Assembly (NCBI RefSeq): GCF_000813005.1
Contig: NZ_JSYP01000011.1
Span: 62,001 to 126,000, forward strand
DNA length: 64,000 nt
Source: Flavobacterium sp. KMS
GTDB taxonomy: Bacteria > Bacteroidota > Bacteroidia > Flavobacteriales > Flavobacteriaceae
Direction of reading: 5' to 3'
Shown: piece after piece, positions 44,243 to 51,841 of the stretch
How the letters are laid out: every line of letters starts with the position of its first letter
How positions within the stretch are numbered: position 1 is the stretch's first letter
Position numbers and translations under genes: made by a program
The notes under the pieces: model-generated
The model's database searches: none
What the model was told of the DNA's origin: nothing
Seen by the model: the letters and a program-made list of their open reading frames with translations, nothing else

Positions 44243-45166
44243 CTATTTCTTTATCTTCCTAATAGAAGAGTTTACTAAATACAAACCAATTAAAGTTACC
44301 AAAACTCCTATGACAATGGCAAGAGTAAGCGTTTCGTCAAAAAGGATGAAACCCAATAAAATGGCAACAATAGGATTAATGTAGGCATAAATACTACTAA
44401 CTTCTTTTGGTAAATGCTGCAATGTATAGATAAAAGCAATAAAGGTTAAAACCGACCCGATAATCACCAGATACCCAATAGACCACCAAGAGGAAGCAGG
44501 GATTTGATTTAGAGGAATATTAGTTCCAGTTGTTTCGGTTATACCAAAAAGAATACAGCTCGAAATAAGCATTTGCAATCCCAGACTAAAATAAGGATTA
44601 AAACTAGCTGCTTTTTTCATGGTATGTAAAATCCCGAAAGCCCAAGTTATGGTTGAAGCAACGGATAAGAAGATTCCGAATTGGAATTGAGGGTTTAAGA
44701 AATCAGAAAGGTGATCTATAAAAATGATACAAACACCTACAAAACAAATTAAGATTCCCGCAACGGCAAGTCGGGCAATGCGTTCCCCTTTAAAAAAACA
44801 AATAACAACAATCCATATTGGGAAAATAGCACCAATAATGGCACCCAAACCACTGCTAATATATTTTACGCCCCAAGTGCTTAAACCATTACTACAAACA
44901 AAATTTAAGATACTTAAAACCAAGATAGTTTGCCATTGTTTTCCTTTTGGCCAAGGTTCTTTCTTGAGTATGAAATAACCAACGTATAAAATTCCGCCCA
45001 TAAACTGTCGGATAGTTGCTAGTTGCAACGCAGGCATATGTTTTACGCCTTCTTTGGATGCCAGCCATGTTGTTCCCCAAAAAAAACTAACCCAGCATAA
45101 AGCAAGTATTGGTAAACCAATAGATTCTACTTTGTTAGAAAATGCCTGCTGAATTTTAGCTCTCAC
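44243..45166 (-). CDS. EamA/DMT-family exporter
   Basis: A 307-residue inner-membrane protein with ten predicted helices in two EamA repeats; the first contains FFWGTTWLASKEGVKHMPAL, the second WWSIGYLVIIGSVLTFIAFIY. These transporters often export amino acids or other metabolites; the substrate cannot be named. It is inverted relative to the two M13 peptidase genes on each side, and no operon partner is present. A second EamA gene is at 50851, of different sequence. Confidence 0.85.
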   Translation of the reverse strand: MRAKIQQAFSNKVESIGLPILALCWVSFFWGTTWLASKEGVKHMPALQLATIRQFMGGILYVGYFILKKEPWPKGKQWQTILVLSILNFVCSNGLSTWGVKYISSGLGAIIGAIFPIWIVVICFFKGERIARLAVAGILICFVGVCIIFIDHLSDFLNPQFQFGIFLSVASTITWAFGILHTMKKAASFNPYFSLGLQMLISSCILFGITETTGTNIPLNQIPASSWWSIGYLVIIGSVLTFIAFIYTLQHLPKEVSSIYAYINPIVAILLGFILFDETLTLAIVIGVLVTLIGLYLVNSSIRKIKK

Positions 45167-45313
45167 GTACTGATCGTTTTATGATGTAAATATTCAGAAA
45201 TAATTTTGAATTAATATCATAAAATTGCTTTTTTGCTTACATTTTTTAATCTAAATATGTAACAAAATTTCAAAAGGCAGACCAATTGATTACAAACTTA
45301 AATCTAACAAAAA

Positions 45314-45351
45314 TTAACATTTTATTCAAAATAATAACAATAAGTTTGTGA
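45314..45351 (+). promoter_or_regulatory. Promoter of M13 peptidase 2
   Basis: ttaacattttattcaaaataataac then aaTAAGTTTGtga; TAAGTTTG (45341-45348) is the -7 box. Near-identical to 41751-41788. Confidence 0.7.
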
Positions 45352-45375
45352 GTAACTATAAAACCTTATTTAAAA

Positions 45376-47436
45376 ATGAAAAAGAACAATAGTAAGAATT
45401 TGCTATTTGCAATACCAGCAGTGTTGGGTTTTGCAATGTGTCAGGCTCAAAGTCAGGCGCCTTCAGCTTCTGGAATTGATGTATCCTTAATGGATAAAAA
45501 AGTTAAGCCAAGCGAAGATTTCTTTCGTTATGTAAATGGAACTTGGTTAGATAAGACCGAAATTCCTAAAGACAGAACTACGTGGGGAAGTTTTAATGAA
45601 TTGCTGAAGAGTACAGATGCAAATTCGCTAGCTATTTTAAAAGAAGCATCAAAAGATCCAAAATATAAATCGAATACGGATCAAGGAAAAGCAATAAATC
45701 TTTTTAATGCAATCTTAGATACTGTTGGAAGAAACAAACAAGGAATTACTCCTTTAAAACCATATCTTAAAAAAATCGATGCAATAAAAAATATTGCTGA
45801 TTTAGAGAAGTTTTTAATCGAAACGGAGCCTATTGGCGGAATTGGATTTTTTGGAGTATATGTAAGTGCTGATGAAAAAAATAGTACTAAAAACTCAGTA
45901 AGTCTTGGTTTAGGTAGATTAGGTTTACCAGATAAAGATTATTACACATCTGAAGAAAAAGATTCTAAAGAAAAACGTGAAAAATATGTACTTCACGTAG
46001 CTAGAATGTTGCAATTTATAGGAGAAACTCCTGCAGTTGCAAAGCAAAATGCTGAGAAAATATTAGCATTAGAAATCGAAATGTCTAAACCAAGATTAGA
46101 TAGAGTAGAACGCAGAGATAGCAGATTACAGTACAATCCAACTTCGATTGCTGATTTGCAAAAAATGACACCAGCTATTAACTGGAAAAATTACCTTACA
46201 GGAATTGGAATGGCTAAAGTGGATACTGTTATTGTTCTGCAACCAAGATATATGAAAGCTATGGAAACTATTTTCAAAGAAAACAATATAGCAGCTTGGA
46301 AAGAATACATGAAATGGTCTTTATTAAGTGCATCATCATCACAATTGTCTACTGATATTGAAAGTGCAAACTTTGATTTCTACGGAAAAACATTAACTGG
46401 AGCGATTAAGCAACGTCCACGTGAAGAAAGAGCACTTCAGGTTGTAAACCAAACCATTGGTGAAGCTTTAGGTAAATTATATGTAGAGAAATTATTCCCA
46501 GCTGAAGCTAAAGCAAAAGCAGAGAAAATGATTCAGAATGTAATTTTAGCTTACCAAAACAGAATAAACAATTTAACTTGGATGTCTGCTGAAACTAAAG
46601 TTAAGGCGATTGAGAAATTAAACAAGATTACTATAAAAATTGGTTATCCTGATAAATGGATAGATTACTCAGCTTTAGAAGTTAAAAGTCTTGCTGAAGG
46701 CGGAAGCTATTTTGAAGACATGAAAAACTATTCTAAATGGAGTTTCAATAAAGGACTTTCTGATTTACCTAAACCTGTTGATAAAACAGAATGGGGAATG
46801 TCTCCACAAACTGTAAATGCATATTACAACCCATCGTATAACGAAATTGTATTCCCTGCAGCTATTTTACAACCTCCTTTTTATAACTACGAAGCAGACG
46901 AAGCAGTAAATTATGGTGGAATCGGTGCTGTAATCGGTCATGAAATTTCTCATGGTTTTGATGATGCTGGTGCTCGTTATAATGCAGAAGGAAACCTTGT
47001 TGATTGGTGGACAGAAAATGATTTGAAAGAATTTACAAAATTAGGAACTGCTCTTGCAGATCAATATAGTGCATTAGAGCCACTTCCGGGAGTTCACGTA
47101 GATGGTAAATTTACTTTAGGTGAAAACATTGGCGATTTAGGTGGAGTAAACGCTGCTTACGATGGTTTACAATTGTACTTAAAAGCAAATGGTAATCCAG
47201 GTTTAATCGACGGATTAACTCCAGAGCAACGTTTCTTTATTTCTTGGGCTACGGTTTGGAGAACTAAAAGCCGTGATGAAGCTTTAAAAAATCAAGTAAA
47301 AGTAGATCCGCACTCTCCAGGAATGTACCGTGCGTATGTGCCTATCCAGAATATGGATTCTTTCTATGAAGCATTCTCTATTAAAAAAGGAGATAAAATG
47401 TACATAGAACCAGAGAAAAGAGTTAAAATCTGGTAA
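45376..47436 (+). CDS. M13 family metalloendopeptidase, copy 2
   Basis: A 686-residue paralogue of the gene at 41810, with the same zinc motif at residue 522 (VIGHEISHGFDD), ENIGDLGG and NAYYNPSYNEIVFP, and a signal peptide of the same type (LLFAIPAVLGFAMCQAQ). Differences are spread evenly and mostly conservative, with some blocks changed (KNYSKWSFNKGLSDLPK against NLAKWNYNQDIAKYKK). Both zinc sites are intact, so both are probably active. Promoters are conserved, so the two are likely co-expressed. Confidence 0.93.
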   Translation: MKKNNSKNLLFAIPAVLGFAMCQAQSQAPSASGIDVSLMDKKVKPSEDFFRYVNGTWLDKTEIPKDRTTWGSFNELLKSTDANSLAILKEASKDPKYKSNTDQGKAINLFNAILDTVGRNKQGITPLKPYLKKIDAIKNIADLEKFLIETEPIGGIGFFGVYVSADEKNSTKNSVSLGLGRLGLPDKDYYTSEEKDSKEKREKYVLHVARMLQFIGETPAVAKQNAEKILALEIEMSKPRLDRVERRDSRLQYNPTSIADLQKMTPAINWKNYLTGIGMAKVDTVIVLQPRYMKAMETIFKENNIAAWKEYMKWSLLSASSSQLSTDIESANFDFYGKTLTGAIKQRPREERALQVVNQTIGEALGKLYVEKLFPAEAKAKAEKMIQNVILAYQNRINNLTWMSAETKVKAIEKLNKITIKIGYPDKWIDYSALEVKSLAEGGSYFEDMKNYSKWSFNKGLSDLPKPVDKTEWGMSPQTVNAYYNPSYNEIVFPAAILQPPFYNYEADEAVNYGGIGAVIGHEISHGFDDAGARYNAEGNLVDWWTENDLKEFTKLGTALADQYSALEPLPGVHVDGKFTLGENIGDLGGVNAAYDGLQLYLKANGNPGLIDGLTPEQRFFISWATVWRTKSRDEALKNQVKVDPHSPGMYRAYVPIQNMDSFYEAFSIKKGDKMYIEPEKRVKIW

Positions 47437-47449
47437 TATCAAGTTTATA

Positions 47450-47492
47450 AAAAAAAGGGGGCTGCTTTTATTAAAGCAGCCCCCTTTTTTTT
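47450..47492 (+). terminator. Terminator of M13 peptidase 2
   Basis: An 18-bp stem, aaaaaagggggctgcttt / aaagcagcccccttttt, with a TATT loop and T-run. Confidence 0.9.
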
Positions 47493-47493
47493 G

Positions 47494-47852
47494 AGGTGCA
47501 AAGGTTCTGAGTGACAAAGGTTCAAAGGTTTTGGTTTGTGCATAAAAAAGACCCAATCTTGTCAGGCTGAGCGTCCCGAAACTTCGGGAGAAGCCCACGC
47601 CCTTCGACTCCGCTCAGGGGGACAGAAATTATGTACAGAAATAAAGGTTCAAAGGCTTGGTTTGCGCATAAAAAAACTCAATCTTGTCAGGCTGAGCGGA
47701 GTCGAAGCCACGCGAGTAACTAACATAAAGTATTCCATAAATTGCGGAGCCACTAACGGAGATTCCTCAATTCTTCGGAATGACAAGTTTGTGGTAACTT
47801 TATGCGCAAACCAAAACCTTTGAACCTTTGTCACTCAGAACCTCAGTACCTT
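47494..47852. repeat. MITE-like element with ~50-bp terminal inverted repeats
   Basis: The left end aggtgcaaaggttctgag...gtgacaaagg...ttggtttgtgcataaa (47494-47547) is mirrored by tttatgcgcaaaccaaaacc...cactcagaacctcagtacctt (47800-47852). Inside, the stretch caatcttgtcaggctgagcg occurs twice, near 47557 and 47682, with cttcgactccgctc and gagcggagtcgaag as further dyads. No credible protein. It is the clearest member of the family also seen at 37944 and 24173. Confidence 0.75.
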
Positions 47853-47863
47853 CTTAAAAAACC

Positions 47864-48691
47864 TCAGAACCTTTTCTTCAAAAAACTATATCCAAGTGCC
47901 GTTTCTATTTTAGCACTCGAAATAACCTTTTTAAAGCTTTCTTTTTCGTGATTAAACTTAGGAGGAGTTAATTCCTTTTCAATCGCTTTTTGGGTGTAAT
48001 ATTCCTCACGCGTAGGATGAAATGGAGTAACGCCATTAAAAGTTTCATTCCATGAGTCGGATTCTATAATTTTTAGGATAATACCAATACAATCGTCCTG
48101 ATGAATAAAGTTGATAGGCGCATCGGGATTCTCGACATTCTCTTTTCCAGATAGAAATTTAATAGGGTTTCGGTCTTCGCCAATTAAACCTCCAAAACGG
48201 AGAACAGTAGTTTTAAAATTGGTATTGCTATGCAGAAGTTCTTCGGCAATTATCAATTGTTTACCACTTTCGGTATCGGCATCAGGTTTTGTTTCTTCGG
48301 TTATCAATAAATCACTTTCACCATAAACGGATGTCGAACTTATAAAAAGTACTTTTTCAATGGTTGATTTTTCGATAAGAGGAATCAGGAAAGCGATTTT
48401 ATCTACAAAGCTATCTGCGTTTTCGCCACGTAACTTGGGCGGAATATCGATAATAAGAATTGTGCTTTCATTCAAAAAAGCTTCAATTTGTCCTGATGTA
48501 CTTTTGCCGAAAGGCGGATTCTCTGCGTTGCGATTGATATTTATTAAAAACGGATTAATCCCGGATTCTTCTAATATTGATAATTTTTCTGTTGAGGTTG
48601 TAGATCCGTTTACCGAAAAGCCTTTTGTAATCATGGCTTTCGCCAAAGGTAATCCCAACCATCCACAACCTAAAATACTAATTTTTGTCAT
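47864..48691 (-). CDS. NAD(P)-dependent epimerase/reductase-like protein (extended SDR)
   Basis: A 275-residue Rossmann-fold protein. The dinucleotide motif GCGWLG is at 8-13, followed by LAKAMITKGFSVNGSTTS. FISSTSVYG (about 115-123) holds the S-x-x-x-Y-like position, and FIHQDDCIGII fits the C-terminal part of NAD-dependent epimerases. The C-terminus (NHEKESFKKVISSAKIETALGY) is typical of the YeeZ-type group. Substrate unknown. It lies between the MITE-like element and a GNAT gene, with about 96 bp to the latter, so it may be in one operon with GNAT and LysR. Confidence 0.75.
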   Translation of the reverse strand: MTKISILGCGWLGLPLAKAMITKGFSVNGSTTSTEKLSILEESGINPFLININRNAENPPFGKSTSGQIEAFLNESTILIIDIPPKLRGENADSFVDKIAFLIPLIEKSTIEKVLFISSTSVYGESDLLITEETKPDADTESGKQLIIAEELLHSNTNFKTTVLRFGGLIGEDRNPIKFLSGKENVENPDAPINFIHQDDCIGIILKIIESDSWNETFNGVTPFHPTREEYYTQKAIEKELTPPKFNHEKESFKKVISSAKIETALGYSFLKKRF

Positions 48692-48787
48692 TTAGTTTTC
48701 TTGTAATCAGTGTGTATTTTCTCGATAAGAAAGTTTTATTCTTAGCGTTATTTCCTTTGTATCTCTGCGCCTTTGTGCCTTTGCACC

Positions 48788-49243
48788 TTAATTTAAGAAA
48801 TCTAGAAAAAAACGAACTTTATCTTTTCCGTTTGCACCAATGCGGTTATAGAATTTTATCGCTCTTGTATTAAATGTCGGCGTTTGCCATTGTATATTAA
48901 TGCAGTTTTTGTTAATCGCAATTTGCTTAAGCTTTTCTATAATGGCTTCGCCAATTCCAAATCCACGAGCGGAATCCTCAAGATACAAACAATCTAAGTA
49001 CATAAAATCGGCTGCATCCCATGTAGAATAATCGAAAGTATAAGTAGCATAACCTATAATTGCAGCATTTAGCTCAACAATTAAGCAATACAGTTTTGGA
49101 CTTTCGGCAAACAAAGCAATTTTTAGTTTGTCTTCTTTTCCTTCAGTATTATAAGTTGCTTTCTCGTATTCGGCATGTTTTTGGCACAAGTCGACCAGTT
49201 TTGGTAAGTCGTTTGTGTTGCAATCTCGTATTATAAATTCCAT
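48788..49243 (-). CDS. GNAT-family N-acetyltransferase
   Basis: A 151-residue acetyl-CoA-dependent transferase. Motif A is YLEDSARGFGIGEAIIEKL (the R/Q-x-x-G-x-G/A pyrophosphate loop as RGFGIG), followed by NIQWQTPTFNTRAIKFYNRIGA, a typical GNAT strand-helix that ends the fold. The acceptor is unknown (amine or amino group). Its first 13 bp overlap the end of the LysR gene, so the two are probably co-transcribed. Confidence 0.88.
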   Translation of the reverse strand: MEFIIRDCNTNDLPKLVDLCQKHAEYEKATYNTEGKEDKLKIALFAESPKLYCLIVELNAAIIGYATYTFDYSTWDAADFMYLDCLYLEDSARGFGIGEAIIEKLKQIAINKNCINIQWQTPTFNTRAIKFYNRIGANGKDKVRFFLDFLN

Positions 49244-50130
49244 TGATGGTGAATTTCGGTTTGTAAAAATTCTATAAAATGATTAAAATAGTCTGGATAT
49301 TCTTTGCTTTGTCTAATGGCGATGAAATGTTTTCTTTTTAAGCCATTTTTACCAATTTTAACCGCTTTTAACGGGCTATTTTTTAAATATGGTAATACTG
49401 CCCATTTTGCCATTGACATAACGCCCATATCAGCTTTAATCATTTCGATAGAAGCTTCGGTAAGTGGCAAGGGAGTTATTTTTCGGGGAGTTACTTTGGC
49501 AGGAACCAAAAGCATTTGATGAATTGTAACACTTTCTATCGGTAGCGAATGAATGATTAAATGTTCATTGATAAAATCTTCGGCTACAACATATTTTTTA
49601 TTTGCCCAGGAATGATTTTCAGATACAACCATTACCATTTCATCCTGAAAAAGTTCCAGGTATTTTATTCTGTCATCTTTTATAATGTCGCTTACAATAC
49701 CAATGTCTATTACATTATCAAGTAATTTCTGAACGGGTTGTTGCGTGGCTTCGGTTACTATTTTGAGTTCAATATTTGGATATACAAAGTGAAATTGCTT
49801 TAAAACGGAAGGCAACCAATGATAGCTGGAAAAACATTCGGTACTAATACGGATTTCTCCATACTCGCCAAAAACCATTTGTTTGATTTCTTGCTCAGTT
49901 TCTGATATTTTGTCCAGAATCTCATTAGAAATCCCATATAGTTTTTCACCAGCTTTAGTTAAAACCAGTTTTTTGTTTGCTCTCAGGAATATCTTGGTTC
50001 CTAGTTGATATTCTGCCTCCTTCAGTTGGTGGCTTAATGCCGATTGAGTGAGATGTAGTTTATCAATAGCCTTGGTAATACTTCCTTCTTCGACAATTGC
50101 TTTTATCAATCGTAAATGTCTTATTTCCAT
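49231..50130 (-). CDS. LysR-family transcriptional regulator
   Basis: A 299-residue LysR protein: winged helix at 1-62 (SITKAIDKLHLTQSALSHQL), linker helix and two-lobed effector domain (90-299). It resembles the MetR branch in length and in the acidic/His-rich effector cleft, although this is not firm. It is divergent from a rhodanese gene and an EamA gene; the 147 bp between contain a likely -7 box TAATTTTG for the rhodanese direction (50240-50247) and a near-palindrome ttgcatttgcatg. It probably controls that divergent unit. Confidence 0.87.
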   Translation of the reverse strand: MEIRHLRLIKAIVEEGSITKAIDKLHLTQSALSHQLKEAEYQLGTKIFLRANKKLVLTKAGEKLYGISNEILDKISETEQEIKQMVFGEYGEIRISTECFSSYHWLPSVLKQFHFVYPNIELKIVTEATQQPVQKLLDNVIDIGIVSDIIKDDRIKYLELFQDEMVMVVSENHSWANKKYVVAEDFINEHLIIHSLPIESVTIHQMLLVPAKVTPRKITPLPLTEASIEMIKADMGVMSMAKWAVLPYLKNSPLKAVKIGKNGLKRKHFIAIRQSKEYPDYFNHFIEFLQTEIHHQWNL

Positions 50131-50239
50131 TTTTGAGCGTTGTTTACACAAAGAAACAAAAATTTATACTTGCATTTGCATGAAAAAAAGTAATGCAATA
50201 CATGAATTCTTTTCGTTTTTATTACAGTTGTTGTTGCTC

Positions 50240-50247
50240 TAATTTTG
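50240..50247 (+). promoter_or_regulatory. Candidate -7 box of rhodanese-EamA unit
   Basis: TAATTTTG matches TANNTTTG, 31 bp before the start codon, in the LysR-rhodanese divergent region. Confidence 0.4.
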
Positions 50248-50277
50248 GATTGTTAAATAACTAAAAACAATACTATA

Positions 50278-50673
50278 ATGGAAGATCAAATTAAACATTA
50301 TGAAAACAAACTAGCATTTGAAATGGATCCATCAGATTTATTCGATGCTTTAAACGTTGGTGATAAAGTTGTTGCACTAGATGCCCGAAAAGCTTTTGGA
50401 TTTGAAGCCGAGCATATACCGGGAGCAATTAATATTCCGCATCGCGAGATGACAATCGAAAACACGAAACATCTGGATAAAGAAATTTTATATGTAACCT
50501 ACTGCGATGGCATTGGTTGCAATGCATCGACAAAAGGCGCTCTTGCCATGACCCGATTGGGATTTAAGGTAAAAGAATTAATGGGAGGAATCGAATGGTG
50601 GAAATTTGATGGTTATGCTACCGAAGGCACAAATGGAAAACAAACAGGATTGAAAATTGAATGTGCTTGTTAA
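50278..50673 (+). CDS. Rhodanese-like domain protein
   Basis: A 131-residue single rhodanese domain. The N-terminal DARKAFGFEAEHIPGAINIPH signature is present (shortened: EAEHIPGAINIPH). The catalytic loop reads Y-C-D-G-I-G-C-N-A-S-T, with two Cys and no Arg where classical thiosulfate sulfurtransferases have CRxGxR. It may thus use another sulfur donor or act as a binding protein. It is divergent from the LysR gene and upstream of an EamA exporter with a repeat-containing gap of 177 bp. Confidence 0.88.
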   Translation: MEDQIKHYENKLAFEMDPSDLFDALNVGDKVVALDARKAFGFEAEHIPGAINIPHREMTIENTKHLDKEILYVTYCDGIGCNASTKGALAMTRLGFKVKELMGGIEWWKFDGYATEGTNGKQTGLKIECAC

Positions 50674-50743
50674 GAATAGCCCTTCTGTTTTAGCCTTCTG
50701 GCACAAAAATAAGAAAGACACTATAATGCTTTGGCAAATAAAT

Positions 50744-50810
50744 CTCTCGCAAAGACGCAAAGCCACAAAGAAACCAAATGCAAGCTTTGCGACTTTGCGA
50801 CTTAGCGAGA
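50744..50810. repeat. Inverted repeat in rhodanese-EamA gap
   Basis: tctcgcaaagacgcaaag is mirrored by ctttgcgacttagcgaga with mismatches; akin to 28643-28694. A stem here could trim messenger levels between the two genes. Confidence 0.55.
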
Positions 50811-50850
50811 AAATGATTCTCATAATTAATAAAAAACACATTTAATCATA

Positions 50851-51807
50851 ATGGAAAAAAGTCCAGATTATAAATTATTACTCTGTTTGGCAACAGTAGG
50901 GATTGTATGGGGAACAACCTTTTTAGGAATCAGGGTTGCGGTTGAAACGATTCCGCCTTGGTTTGTAACCTCCATCCGACAAGGATTGGCAGGATTAATA
51001 GTAATGGTTATTTTACTATTTAAAAAAGAACTGAAATGGATTGGCTGGACAAATTTCAGGCATCAGTTAATTCCATCTTTATTAATGATTGTTATTGCAA
51101 ATGGGTTCACAACAATTGCCGAACAAACTTTACCAAGCGGACTCGCATCGATAATGAGCGCGCTATCTCCCATACTTATTTTTGTTGGAAGTGTTTTCGT
51201 TGGATTACAAAAAGCGAGTTTAAAAGGTTTTGTAGGTGTTATAATAGGGTTTTCGGGAGTCGTTTTTATATTTAAAGACGGACTTGGGGCTTTTTTAGAT
51301 TCTAATTACCAACACGGACTTATATTTATAAGCATGGCAATTTTTGGTTGGGCATCGGGAACGGTTTATACCAAAGCTCAAGCGCATAAATCGAATACGA
51401 TTGCACTCAATTTGTTTTACCAATTTGCAATTGCGACTTTGGTTCAGCTTGTTTTGGCTTTTATCTTTTCTCCTAATCCAGATATAAGTTCGTGGAGTTT
51501 AAGAAGCTTTTCTGCGGCTTTATATTTGTCAGTTTTTGGTTCTGTGCTCGCATTCTTCTCTTACCATTATGCGATAAAGCGAGTAACGGCGGTTCAAATT
51601 TCTATTTTGTCTTATATCAATACTATAATCGCAGTGTTCTTGGGTTGGTTGTTACTAGACGAAGTAATTACGGTTGATTTTATCATTGCCACAGCATTGA
51701 TTATTTTGGGAGTTTTTATCATCAATTATAAAAAGAAAGAAAAACCAATAACAATAAATGAAGAATGTTTACTTGTAGTAAACAAAAATCCCAAACTATC
51801 AGTTTGA
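50851..51807 (+). CDS. EamA/DMT-family exporter
   Basis: A 318-residue ten-helix inner-membrane transporter with two EamA repeats: VGIVWGTTFLGIRVAVETIPPWF near the N-terminus and the second repeat with YINTIIAVFLGWLLLDEVI. It lies downstream of the rhodanese gene and, with it, divergent from the LysR regulator; such regulator-exporter pairs often remove a metabolite to which the regulator responds. A sulfur compound would fit the rhodanese but is not proven. A terminator overlaps the last codons. Confidence 0.87.
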   Translation: MEKSPDYKLLLCLATVGIVWGTTFLGIRVAVETIPPWFVTSIRQGLAGLIVMVILLFKKELKWIGWTNFRHQLIPSLLMIVIANGFTTIAEQTLPSGLASIMSALSPILIFVGSVFVGLQKASLKGFVGVIIGFSGVVFIFKDGLGAFLDSNYQHGLIFISMAIFGWASGTVYTKAQAHKSNTIALNLFYQFAIATLVQLVLAFIFSPNPDISSWSLRSFSAALYLSVFGSVLAFFSYHYAIKRVTAVQISILSYINTIIAVFLGWLLLDEVITVDFIIATALIILGVFIINYKKKEKPITINEECLLVVNKNPKLSV

Positions 51808-51820
51808 TAATTTGGGATTT
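51786..51820. terminator. Bidirectional terminator overlapping EamA 3' end
   Basis: Stem aaatcccaaactatca / tgataatttgggattt (one mismatch) with a GTT loop; T-runs on both strands. The left arm is within the last codons of the EamA gene. Confidence 0.75.
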
Positions 51821-51841
51821 GTTTTTTGTGTAAACCTTGTA

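Noticed and set aside
47536..47823. 95-codon plus-strand frame and its minus-strand counterpart
   Set aside because: Both lie within the MITE-like element and follow its internal duplication.
50657..50845. 62-codon frame between rhodanese and EamA genes
   Set aside because: It overlaps the rhodanese end and the CGCAAAG inverted repeat.
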